From assembly GCA_030684815.1 (NCBI GenBank), contig JAUXXQ010000019.1, forward strand, positions 1 through 35,455: a DNA stretch of 35,455 bases. The letters run 5' to 3'. The translations under genes and the position numbers were made by a program. This DNA comes from Methylobacter sp. (GTDB taxonomy: Bacteria; Pseudomonadota; Gammaproteobacteria; Methylococcales; Methylomonadaceae). Positions 8,800 through 16,576 of this stretch are shown here, one piece after another; the stretch's first letter is position 1; every line of letters starts with the position of its first letter. The notes below the pieces were generated by a model. The model ran no database searches and was not told the DNA's origin. It was given only the letters and a program-made list of their open reading frames with translations.

Positions 8800-10016
8800 G
8801 TCAGGCCGAACAAAGCATGGAGCGACTGTTCAAGGCACTGGCTAACCATAGTGACTTGATCGCCAAAGCGTATTTCAACGGCACCGTTTATTCAGATAGT
8901 CAGAATCAACGACCTCTAAATCAACTCAAACAACTGAAAGTGCTGGTCGATCATGGCGACGATGGATTTCGTATCGCCGGCCGCTTGAGCCAGTTTCTTG
9001 ATAGTGCTTTGAGTAGTGACCGGATCCGCCGACTGGATACCGACCTGTCGAGCTGGATCGATACCCTGGAGCAGCAAATTGGTTTATACCAGGATGCCTG
9101 GCGGGAAAATAGGCTGGACGATGTCGACCATTACTTGCTGGAAATCCAACGTTTGGTGTTCGATCTAGCCGACAATCTGGAGGAAAACACCAGTTATTTG
9201 TTGATGCTGGTCAACAGCCGATTTGCCAATGTTCGTACTCTGGCAGAGAAGCAAAAACAAAATACCTTTTATATTGCCCGTCTGGAAAAACTGGTGAACG
9301 CCATCAGCGCCTTGCAACCGGAGTTTTTACTGGAATACGTCGAGGAACAGCCAGAGTTACATCAATTACTGGAGCGGCAATTGCTCAGGCTATTGCCGAA
9401 GTATCAGCAACGACTACAGGACATCCTCGATAAACTAAAAATCTTCCTGTTCGAGCTACGCCGAATCGAAGTCCGGGCACAATTGATTCAGGGCTTTGCA
9501 TTTTATCTGCGGCAAAATCCCGATTACCAGCCGCTGGACTGGAGTGAGCACGATCAGATCCCGGAACACTGGAATCGTATTCAACCTTTAGCCCTGTCGG
9601 CGCATGCTGATCCGTTGGATCATGTCGTGGAGCAGGAATTGGTCGAGATTGCTCAGAAGATTCGTATCGATAGCGATGCATTTTTAGCCAAACAAAAGCA
9701 GCGGCTGTTGAATTCTGTAACACTCAATCCAGCGGAAAAACAGACATTACATATTCCTAAATACCGACGGCAACTTGCAGCTTATATGGCCAGAGTACGT
9801 CAGCAAGCCGGGAAACCATTATCGGCTTTGGCTTTTCATCAAGTATTCGCCAACGATATTGAGCCCACCATCTGGCTGGCATGCGTTATGAACGAATGCC
9901 TGAAACAACAATATAAATCGCTGCAAATCGAATGGCGTGAGGTGAGCCAAGGAACTGGCTTTACCGGTAATAAGAAGATTTGTGACATTGTGCTGTGTTC
10001 TCAGGCTGCTAAATGA
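8796..10016 (+). CDS. kleisin-like subunit (JetA/MksF-type)
   Basis: A 406-aa helical protein expected to act as the kleisin that bridges the two SMC heads. Features are an N-terminal helical/winged-helix region, a long helical middle (about residues 80-260, ending in ILDKLKIFLFELRRIEVRAQLIQGF) and a compact C-terminal part with IPKYRRQLAAYMARVRQ. The start is TTG at 8796, overlapping the previous stop (TTGA), with AGGAG at 8783-8787. The first internal ATG is 8817. The stop overlaps the next ATG by 4 bp. The family call leans on gene context: the sequence itself is divergent. Confidence 0.65.
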   Translation: MSQAEQSMERLFKALANHSDLIAKAYFNGTVYSDSQNQRPLNQLKQLKVLVDHGDDGFRIAGRLSQFLDSALSSDRIRRLDTDLSSWIDTLEQQIGLYQDAWRENRLDDVDHYLLEIQRLVFDLADNLEENTSYLLMLVNSRFANVRTLAEKQKQNTFYIARLEKLVNAISALQPEFLLEYVEEQPELHQLLERQLLRLLPKYQQRLQDILDKLKIFLFELRRIEVRAQLIQGFAFYLRQNPDYQPLDWSEHDQIPEHWNRIQPLALSAHADPLDHVVEQELVEIAQKIRIDSDAFLAKQKQRLLNSVTLNPAEKQTLHIPKYRRQLAAYMARVRQQAGKPLSALAFHQVFANDIEPTIWLACVMNECLKQQYKSLQIEWREVSQGTGFTGNKKICDIVLCSQAAK

Positions 10017-10882
10017 TGAATAAACAGTGGCTAACTGTGATAGCTCGGGCAATTACTAAAGAGCAGGAGGTGTTTCCGCTCAATCAAACCTGGCAGGCCA
10101 TTCATCACGAATATAATATCGGTCTGACTCAAGGCAAAAAACTGCATCTGAACAGTTCAGACAAGCAGGAATTATGCGAGTTGGTTAAGAAGATCACCGG
10201 TATTGATCTACAGCAGGTGGAGCCGGGTGAATTTACTGCTATGCAGCGTGAACAAGTTTTATCCCTGGCCATCAATGAAAAACTGGCTGGTCAATCGGTG
10301 AAGAAAAACCGGCTGGCCATTAAAGCCTTGTCGGGTAGGGCGCTCAAGTTAAACGGCGATAACTACCGACTGCCGGGCAATAGCCATTGCGATATGGCTT
10401 TAGACAGTATCGTCAGTGTCGAGCATCAGAGTCTATGGATCGTTGAGAATTACCGGTGCTTCGATCAGTTAGATGCCATCAAGCTGCATGAATCTGCGGC
10501 ATTGACAGATCCGTTGGTGGTATTTCGTGGCGATTTTGTGTATCAAGCTGACACAGTATTGAGCCTAATCGAGAAACACCCGTTGCCAGTCTGGATGATG
10601 GGAGACATCGATCCGAAGGGGTTGAGCATTGCACAGTCCTATCCTCATTTTGCTGGCTTGATTGCACCGGACATGGTTGAGTTGGAAGCCTATTTTAACA
10701 CCCCCGGTAAAGCCAATCATAAGCTCTATGAAAAACAACTCGCCGGCTGCCGAAACGCTTTATCCGATACACGCTATCCCATCATTCAAACTTGTTGGCA
10801 GTTGATGAAGCAGCATCAGGCAGGCATCGTTCAAGAGCATTGGTTGTTGGGTGACACGACATTGACTTTACAACCAGCCTAA
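10013..10882 (+). CDS. Wadjet-like Toprim nuclease (JetD/MksG-type)
   Basis: A 289-aa protein expected to be the nuclease of the complex. JetD/MksG proteins have an N-terminal arm and a C-terminal Toprim domain, related to topoisomerase VI subunit A, that cleaves plasmid DNA. The Toprim signature is visible: a glutamate in LWIVENYRCF (E145) and the D-x-D pair in MMGDIDPKGLSIAQ (D198, D200). The N-terminal half holds FPLNQTWQAIHHEYNIGLTQGKKL and a winged-helix-like region. The ATGA overlap with the kleisin gene completes a four-gene chain in which every junction overlaps. Acidic metal-binding residues are intact, so an active enzyme is likely. At 289 aa it is short for the family (JetD proteins are often near 400 aa). 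Confidence 0.8.
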   Translation: MMNKQWLTVIARAITKEQEVFPLNQTWQAIHHEYNIGLTQGKKLHLNSSDKQELCELVKKITGIDLQQVEPGEFTAMQREQVLSLAINEKLAGQSVKKNRLAIKALSGRALKLNGDNYRLPGNSHCDMALDSIVSVEHQSLWIVENYRCFDQLDAIKLHESAALTDPLVVFRGDFVYQADTVLSLIEKHPLPVWMMGDIDPKGLSIAQSYPHFAGLIAPDMVELEAYFNTPGKANHKLYEKQLAGCRNALSDTRYPIIQTCWQLMKQHQAGIVQEHWLLGDTTLTLQPA

Positions 10883-11072
10883 CCTAATACTCAGTCATTC
10901 TTGATCTATCGGGTAATTGGCTCCATATACTGCATTTGTACATTAATGGGGTCCACTATAGGGGGCCACTTTAGATAATTGAAGACCTGAATTGGTTTTT
11001 TCTATATTCTGCTACGTCCTGGAGCCCATCCTGGGCTGTTAATAAAGCACCTACTTAACTTTCTTGCATCAG

Positions 11073-11086
11073 ATAGATTTATCTAT
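11073..11086. promoter_or_regulatory. 14-bp palindrome upstream of the Gabija-type pair
   Basis: ATAGAT-TT-ATCTAT is a perfect dyad 47 bp before the gajA-like start, in an AT-rich stretch that includes TATAAA. It may be an operator. A well-spaced -35/-10 pair is not evident. The rest of the 251-bp gap between the two operons shows no gene. Confidence 0.3.
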
Positions 11087-11133
11087 AAAAAATAGAAAAC
11101 ACTGGATGATCTTATAAAAACAAAGGACGTCGA

Positions 11134-13074
11134 ATGAAACTCCAAACTATCCGCTTATCGAATTTCCAATGCTTCGGCCCAGAGTCAACTGAAATTGATT
11201 TGGACGGTCTTACCTTTCTGATCGGTCCTAATGGCGCTGGTAAGACAGCAGTTTTGCAAGCATTATGCCGATTATTTGCCTTCGATCCAGCTCTTAAAAG
11301 AATCCAAAAAACCGACTTTCACGTACCTCACGCAGAGGCAGAAGCACCCAACGAGCGCATTTTTTGGATTGAAGCTGACTTTCTATTCCCTGAATTACAG
11401 GATGACGCCGGAGAGCATCCTACGATACCAACTCATTTTGCCCACATGCGTCTTGACAATGCTGATGGTATTCCTCGAATTCGTTTTCGACTTGATGCGA
11501 GCATCGGCGCAGATGGTGATATAGACGATGCCTTGCAATATGTGTTGGACTTGAATATGGATGGCTCACCATTGACTACGGCACCAGTACCACGCTCCGA
11601 GCGCAACAACATTCAAGTCCACTATCTACCAGCAAGACGTGATCCAGCGGATCACATCGCTTTCAGCGCAAACGCCTTACTCGGGCGCTTGCTACGGGCT
11701 GTTAATTGGGATGCCGAGCGGGCAACAATCAAGAATTTGACCGACCAGATCAGCAACAACCTAGCTAACAATGTATCGATTGCTTCGCTGAGTGCTAAAC
11801 TGACCGATACTTGGAAAGGACTGCACAAAGGTAACTATTTCGCCGATCCAGCGATTACTTTCGTGGCGAGCGAAATCGAAGCACTACTGCGGCATCTGTC
11901 GGTATCGTTTTCTCCAGGTCATAATGAGCAATTAGTGGATTTCTCACGGCTGAGCGATGGTCAAAAATCCATGCTCTATCTATCGTTGGTTCTTTCCTCC
12001 CAAGCCATAGGACGCTCAGTTCTTAACGGGGAAGATAGCACTTTCGACCCAGACAAACTCAAGCCTGCAGTATTCACACTCATTGCTGTAGAGGAGCCAG
12101 AAAATAGCCTTTCTCCCCACTATCTAGGCCGCATTGTTTCCGCTTTAACTGATTTGGTAGGGGAGGAAGACGCACAGGCTCTGGTTGCCACCCACGCTCC
12201 TTCGATGCTGCGCAGGGTGGAGCCAGAAAACATTCGCTACTTACGACTAACTCAAGCGCGTCAAACGCGGGTGACCCGGATTGAAATGCCACCCGCATCA
12301 GACGAGGCCCACAAGTTTGTCCGTGAGGCCGTCCAGGCGTTTCCAGAACTGTATTTCTCACGATTGGTAGTGCTTGGTGAAGGCGACAGTGAAGAAATTG
12401 TTCTTCCGCGCCTGCTCAAAGCAAAAGGCGCCCCTGTCGATGAGTTCGCTATTTCAGTGGTTCCGCTCGGCGGTCGTCATGTTAATCATTTCTGGCGATT
12501 ACTTACTGCGCTTGAGATACCGTTTATTACTCTACTTGATTTTGACCTTGCAAGATATCAAGGCGGCTGGGGACGAGTAAAGTATGCCTTTGATCAATTA
12601 AAAAAATATGAGCCACATATAGAATTTCCACACAATTTTACAATTCCCACTAAGGATGAGCGTGAATTACTTATTCAGGAACATTATATTGATGAATTGC
12701 TTGAATACAGAGGGCACATAGAAGAGTTTGAAAAAAAAGGAATTTTCTTCTCTTGGCCAATGGATCTTGATTTTGCAATGTTGAAACGTTTTCCACTGTC
12801 CTACGAATCTGATAAAGCTGATCTAATTCTGCCAGAAGCTAGTAAAATCAATGCCGTTCTTGGCGACAGCCATTACGGCGTTGATCAGTACACTGATGAG
12901 GAGAAAAAACTTTTCATTACCTATCACAAGCGTTTCAAGCTCAAAAGTAAACCTGCCGCCCACATTAATGCGCTTTCAAAGCTTTCTGACAAAAAACTTT
13001 TGGAACAAATGCCGCTTTCTTTGAATCGTCTCGCTGATGCTGTCATCGCCAAGCTCGCTGAGTTGCCTGAATGA
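11134..13074 (+). CDS. gajA: OLD-family ATPase/Toprim endonuclease (GajA-like)
   Basis: A 646-aa class 2 OLD protein, the sensor and nuclease subunit of Gabija. GajA normally nicks DNA when cellular nucleotides fall during phage infection. The N-terminal ABC ATPase has Walker A GPNGAGKT (31-38), signature SDGQKSMLYLSL (from about 274), Walker B with adjacent acidic residues in LIAVEEPENSLSPHYL (from about 316) and an H-loop VATHAPSM. The C-terminal Toprim domain has the glutamate motif VVLGEGDSEE (near 415) and the D-x-D motif LLDFDLAR (near 467-470). It is somewhat longer than the best-known GajA (about 580 aa), chiefly in the C-terminal part. AAAGGA at 11122-11127 supports ATG 11134. The ATGA overlap with a UvrD helicase gene is the class 2/Gabija arrangement. 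Confidence 0.87.
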   Translation: MKLQTIRLSNFQCFGPESTEIDLDGLTFLIGPNGAGKTAVLQALCRLFAFDPALKRIQKTDFHVPHAEAEAPNERIFWIEADFLFPELQDDAGEHPTIPTHFAHMRLDNADGIPRIRFRLDASIGADGDIDDALQYVLDLNMDGSPLTTAPVPRSERNNIQVHYLPARRDPADHIAFSANALLGRLLRAVNWDAERATIKNLTDQISNNLANNVSIASLSAKLTDTWKGLHKGNYFADPAITFVASEIEALLRHLSVSFSPGHNEQLVDFSRLSDGQKSMLYLSLVLSSQAIGRSVLNGEDSTFDPDKLKPAVFTLIAVEEPENSLSPHYLGRIVSALTDLVGEEDAQALVATHAPSMLRRVEPENIRYLRLTQARQTRVTRIEMPPASDEAHKFVREAVQAFPELYFSRLVVLGEGDSEEIVLPRLLKAKGAPVDEFAISVVPLGGRHVNHFWRLLTALEIPFITLLDFDLARYQGGWGRVKYAFDQLKKYEPHIEFPHNFTIPTKDERELLIQEHYIDELLEYRGHIEEFEKKGIFFSWPMDLDFAMLKRFPLSYESDKADLILPEASKINAVLGDSHYGVDQYTDEEKKLFITYHKRFKLKSKPAAHINALSKLSDKKLLEQMPLSLNRLADAVIAKLAELPE

Positions 13075-14756
13075 TCAGGCCGGCGGTTTGGCGGCCAGCA
13101 GATGGCCTAACTTTAGAACCTAATGCATTACGAGCCGCCACCGAGCGCGAGCATTGCCTTGTTCTGACCGCAGGGCCAGGCGCGGGAAAGACCGAGATGC
13201 TCGCACAGCGCGCTGACTTCCTGTTGCGCACAGGCACCTGCCGTTATCCAAAGCGCATCCTCGCAATCTCATTCAAGGTCGATGCCAGCCGCAACTTAAA
13301 GGAACGAGTTCGGCGGCGGACAGGTTCGGATCTTTCTGCCAGGTTTGACAGCTATACTTTCCATGCTTTCGCGAAACGAATTATTGACCGCTTTCGCCCG
13401 ATTTTGACTGGCAATGATGCTCTCGATCCAGATTATATAATCGGTAATAGTAAGGTCACTCGTCGTCAGATTAAATTTAGCGATCTCGTACCCTTGGCAA
13501 TTCAGATCCTCGAAACTTCACAAGTAGCCCGCAACGCAGTTCGCAAAACCTATAGCGATGTATTTTTGGACGAATTTCAGGACTGTACCGATAAGCAATA
13601 CGAATTGGTTAAGCTGGTATTTCAAGGTACTACGATACGTCTGACAGCCGTAGGTGATACTAAACAGAAGATTATGGCATGGGCGGGGGCACTGGAGGGT
13701 ATCTTCTCAACCTTCGCAGCTGACTTTAATGCGGTGCCGTTGAATATGTATCTAAACTTTCGATCTAAGGCCAGACTTTTACGTATGCAGAACGAGATTA
13801 TTCGAGTCCTCGATCCAGTATCCATGATGCCGGATGAGCAAGTCGCGGGCAACGAAGGGGAAATTCTAGCTTGGGGTTTCGATACCAGCCAACTGGAAGC
13901 CGAACACTTAGTCACCCAGATAGCGGGCTGGATAAATGATGAGGGCGTACCTCATTCAGAAATTGCCATCTTGGTGCGTCAACAACCCGATCTCTATGCC
14001 GATGTGCTGATGGCGGAGCTTGAAAAACGAGGTATCCCTTATCGTAATGAGCAGCAACTACAAGACCTTTCCGTTGAACCGGTAGCAATGTTGATTGTGA
14101 ATTACTTGTTATCGCTTTATGGGACACGAGAACCCGTAGCATGGTTGCGCTTGATGAATCAATTGATCCAATTTGCCGACGAAACGGAACAAGCTCAAAC
14201 GCGGCAAGATTGGCAAAAATTTATTAAATTAGAACGAAAGCAAGCCGAATTGTTTGATCTGCTTGATGACAGGTGGCCAAGCGGTTGGTCATTCGTTGAG
14301 AATTTCCTGAATAGGCTTGGTATCAGCAGCTTAACAGCGTTATCGCCAGATTACGAGTCAGCAACTCGGCTAAATGAGGTAATTCAGGAAACAAAAACAC
14401 GGATCGAAGAGCAACTCAAAATCGAGCCTGACCTAATAAAAGCTTTGGCTAAGTTTTCAGAAGACCAAGCAGTACGTATTCTGACCATACACAAAAGTAA
14501 GGGCTTGGAGTTCGACTCGGTGATTATTTTGGGTGTGGAGAATCAGACATTCTGGGGTAATGAAGCCGATCAACGCTGCACATTCTTTGTCGGAATGTCG
14601 CGTGCAAAACAACGCTTGGTTCTGACTGCATGCCAAACACGCCGCACACCACCGTGTAATCCGAACAGATGGAGCGAACAGCGAACTCCTCACAAAGAGT
14701 TTCTTGGCTATGCCTTACCATTTTTAGAAAGAGAATCCGGCCTGGTTCAAAAATGA
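13071..14756 (+). CDS. gajB: UvrD/PcrA-like helicase (GajB-like)
   Basis: A 561-aa superfamily 1A helicase, the partner of the OLD nuclease in Gabija. In studied systems GajB is activated by DNA ends produced by GajA. Motif I is AGPGAGKT (34-41). The motif II variant DEFQD lies at about 165-169 (VFLDEFQDCTDKQYELV), motif III is AVGDTKQKIMAWAGA, motif V is LTIHKSKGLEFDSVIILG and motif VI is FVGMSRAKQRLVLT. All core motifs are intact. The start overlaps the gajA stop by 4 bp (ATGA). The last five codons lie inside the 59-bp repeat that recurs at 35312, so the natural C-terminus could have been altered when the downstream segment arrived. Confidence 0.85.
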   Translation: MIRPAVWRPADGLTLEPNALRAATEREHCLVLTAGPGAGKTEMLAQRADFLLRTGTCRYPKRILAISFKVDASRNLKERVRRRTGSDLSARFDSYTFHAFAKRIIDRFRPILTGNDALDPDYIIGNSKVTRRQIKFSDLVPLAIQILETSQVARNAVRKTYSDVFLDEFQDCTDKQYELVKLVFQGTTIRLTAVGDTKQKIMAWAGALEGIFSTFAADFNAVPLNMYLNFRSKARLLRMQNEIIRVLDPVSMMPDEQVAGNEGEILAWGFDTSQLEAEHLVTQIAGWINDEGVPHSEIAILVRQQPDLYADVLMAELEKRGIPYRNEQQLQDLSVEPVAMLIVNYLLSLYGTREPVAWLRLMNQLIQFADETEQAQTRQDWQKFIKLERKQAELFDLLDDRWPSGWSFVENFLNRLGISSLTALSPDYESATRLNEVIQETKTRIEEQLKIEPDLIKALAKFSEDQAVRILTIHKSKGLEFDSVIILGVENQTFWGNEADQRCTFFVGMSRAKQRLVLTACQTRRTPPCNPNRWSEQRTPHKEFLGYALPFLERESGLVQK

Positions 14757-14800
14757 TGTATTTTGGGTAACACAGGCAATAGCAATCCTACCCGCATTTT
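14742..14800 (+). repeat. 59-bp direct repeat, left copy
   Basis: This stretch matches 35312-35370 at 55 of 59 positions without gaps: one T/C change near position 16 and three adjacent changes after ACACAGGC. It overlaps the last codons and stop of the gajB-like gene. The two copies bracket 20.5 kb containing the Tn3-derived element and the five-gene block. It could be an integration or recombination footprint or a copy of a dispersed small repeat. Confidence 0.9.
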
Positions 14801-14892
14801 GAGGGTATCGATCATGCGGCGGTTGAGCCGAAAGTTATTTTAAGCGGAAACGGAAGGTCGCCGAAATAACTCGAAGCCGAGCAACTCTAACC

Positions 14893-14930
14893 GGGGTACG
14901 GCAACGATTCCTTCAATGTTGGGCCATAGG
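14893..14930 (+). repeat. left 38-bp terminal inverted repeat (Tn3 type)
   Basis: Begins GGGGTACGGCAACG and is matched in inverse orientation at 16091-16128 with five mismatches. Confidence 0.85.
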
Positions 14931-15131
14931 CAATAATTTCAGTTGCCAGCATGTGTTCAAATAAACGACCGTTATTATGGTACCGTGGCTTAAGCGCGTA
15001 AAAAGCCAAATTTAAGCCGTTTTAACGACCAACTTTATACTATAAAACCCGTATACTAAATCAACGTACCAATATTTTTATGTAGATTGAGTTTCGTGGT
15101 ACAAGATGGCTGTCGAAAAGGAGCCGCTTTT
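14931..15131. other. probable res site and resolvase promoter region
   Basis: Tn3-type resolvases act at a res site that usually lies just upstream of tnpR. This gap between the left terminal repeat and the resolvase start is the expected place. It is AT-rich and holds two copies of TATACTA (15036-15042 and 15052-15058, 16 bp apart) and several short dyads. I could not assign the three subsites with confidence. Confidence 0.35.
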
Positions 15132-16056
15132 ATGTTCGTTGGCTATGCCAGAGTTTCAACTGCCGACCAAAATCTTAATCTTCAGCAAGATGCACTCTTA
15201 ACTGCAAAATGTGAGCGCATTTTCACCGATACGGCCAGTGGCGCCAAAGCGCAACGACCAGGATTAATTGAAGCGCTTCAATGCTGCCGACCTGGAGATA
15301 CACTGGTTGTTTGGAAACTTGATCGGTTGGAAACTTGATCGGTTGGGACGCTCTCTTCCGCACTTGGTGGAGACAGTACGTGATCTTATTGCCGGGGAGG
15401 TCGGATTCAAAAGCTTACAAGAAAATATCGATACCACCACTTCCGGTGGTAAGCTTATTTTTCATATTTTCGCTTCGCTGGCCGAGTTTGAGCGGGACAT
15501 CATCCGCGAAAGAACCCATGCCGGGCTTTCATCTGCACGGGCACGCGGCAGAAAAGGCGGCAGGCCAAAAGGTGTGGATGAAAAAAAACGTAAAGCAGCG
15601 CTGGCATTAAAGAAAGATCCAGGACGGAGCGTTAAGGAAATTTGCGATATCCTGAGTATTTCACGCAACACCTATTACAAATATACGCAGTCAGAGTACA
15701 AATTAGCAGAGGCGCCACAGGAAATACAACAGTCAGAGGATAACGCGAACACAAATATCACCAAAGTGATGAAAGTCGAATTATGTTTGCAGATTGAAAA
15801 CAATAGTAAGTTTGTGCGCGGAAAAGGCAAGGTACGGAATGAAATTGAACAGTTCATTCTTAGCCAGTTTGCTATGGAAAAATTGGATAGGCATAACTGT
15901 CGATATATTCTTTCGATCCCCTATACCTCAGATGAAGAGCTCGACAGTATTATCTACGATGAAATAATGGCTGAAGCCGAACACACAGCTGACATGCGTA
16001 ATTGTTTTATAGAGGCGGATATTTTTTCTGTGGACGATCCAGAACGAAGCTGGTGA
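15132..16056 (+). pseudogene. tnpR: serine resolvase, frameshifted (tnpR-like)
   Basis: A Tn3-type resolvase/invertase that would resolve cointegrates at a res site. ATG 15132 has AAGGAG at 15118-15123. The catalytic serine is S9 (GYARVSTADQNLN). The reading frame stops at 15336-15338, because 16 bp (GGAAACTTGATCGGTT) are tandemly duplicated at 15313-15344, exactly at the conserved LDRLGRS arginine motif. With one copy removed, a single 302-aa protein is restored: catalytic domain, FASLAEFERDIIRERT helix, GRPKG linker and a helix-turn-helix (SVKEICDILSISRNTYYKY). About 125 residues then follow the helix-turn-helix. They are unusual for resolvases and I do not recognise them. The downstream frame (from ATG 15268) lacks S9, so the gene is probably inactive. 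Confidence 0.85.
15313..15344 (+). repeat. 16-bp tandem duplication breaking the resolvase
   Basis: GGAAACTTGATCGGTT occurs twice in tandem (15313-15328 and 15329-15344). Sixteen is not a multiple of three, so the duplication shifts the frame. Loss of one copy by slippage would restore the gene. Confidence 0.93.
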
Positions 16057-16090
16057 TGGTTGCATGAGTCTAAAATTATATTAATGCAAC

Positions 16091-16128
16091 CTTATGGCCC
16101 GAAAATGAAGGAATCGTTGTCGTACCCC
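16091..16128 (-). repeat. right 38-bp terminal inverted repeat (Tn3 type)
   Basis: The reverse complement begins GGGGTACGACAACG and ends TAAG at the inner side. It pairs with 14893-14930. Confidence 0.85.
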
Positions 16129-16495
16129 TAGCCTGCCAGCATCTTTGGCTAGTTTGCGTTGACGAGGTTTATCAACAGTTCACATATGTTGGTCATACTA
16201 TCCAGCCTAGCGCCCCTGCCGCCTAATGCTGGCAGCATTGGAATCACCTCGCGGCTTTTCCTCCTCTTACGAGGGGCTTCATTGTCCCGATGGCTTCAAA
16301 CCAAGCCGTTACCAGCTTCGCCTGCATCGGTAGGCTATCGTTGAGGGAACAACGAGTCTCTCTGCCTCTTTCGAGTTGAGACAATAACGGTTATAACTTC
16401 ACGTCGCACTTGTTTAAATGCACCCATCAGCAGTTCATGGCATTAGCAGGATAGTCTTGCCTCCAGGATAGGAATTTCCTGGCTTTAGCTAAACT
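16129..16495. other. gene-poor stretch between Tn3 relic and defence block
   Basis: No supportable gene. A 61-codon frame (16159-16344) has no family character. The stretch contains a 15-bp perfect palindrome AATGCTG-G-CAGCATT at 16225-16239. It looks like leftover mobile DNA or a leader region, but I do not recognise its source. Confidence 0.4.
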
Positions 16496-16523
16496 TTGCG
16501 ACAGAACCAAAGCGATTTAGAAT
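16496..16523 (+). promoter_or_regulatory. candidate sigma-70 promoter of the five-gene block
   Basis: TTGCGA (16496-16501, 4 of 6 matches to the -35 consensus) and TAGAAT (16518-16523, 5 of 6 matches to the -10 consensus) are separated by 16 bp. They lie about 55 bp before the start of the SNF2 helicase gene. Confidence 0.4.
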
Positions 16524-16576
16524 ACAATGCTTAAAATAGGCAAGACTGAAAACTCATAAAATTTAAGGACAAGCAA

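Larger units (their letters stand above)
14893..16128 (+). mobile_element. Tn3-family-derived element with resolvase only
   Basis: Terminal inverted repeats of 38 bp start with GGGGTACG, as in the Tn3 family, and match at 33 of 38 positions (14893-14930 against 16091-16128). The inner end of the right repeat reads TAAG, as in many Tn3 members. Flanks are TAACC on the left and TAGCC on the right, a 5-bp near-duplication with one mismatch; 5 bp is the Tn3-family duplication length. The 1236-bp interior carries a serine resolvase gene and no transposase. It is therefore a non-autonomous relic, comparable to miniature Tn3-derived elements, that would depend on a transposase supplied elsewhere. 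Confidence 0.82.

Noticed and set aside
15268-16056. Independent recombinase gene starting at ATG 15268
   Set aside because: It would lack the catalytic serine domain and its start lies inside the upstream resolvase frame; the 16-bp duplication explains the split better.
16159-16344. 61-codon plus-strand frame in the gap after the Tn3 relic
   Set aside because: No recognisable protein family, no ribosome binding site near its start, and it spans a palindrome.
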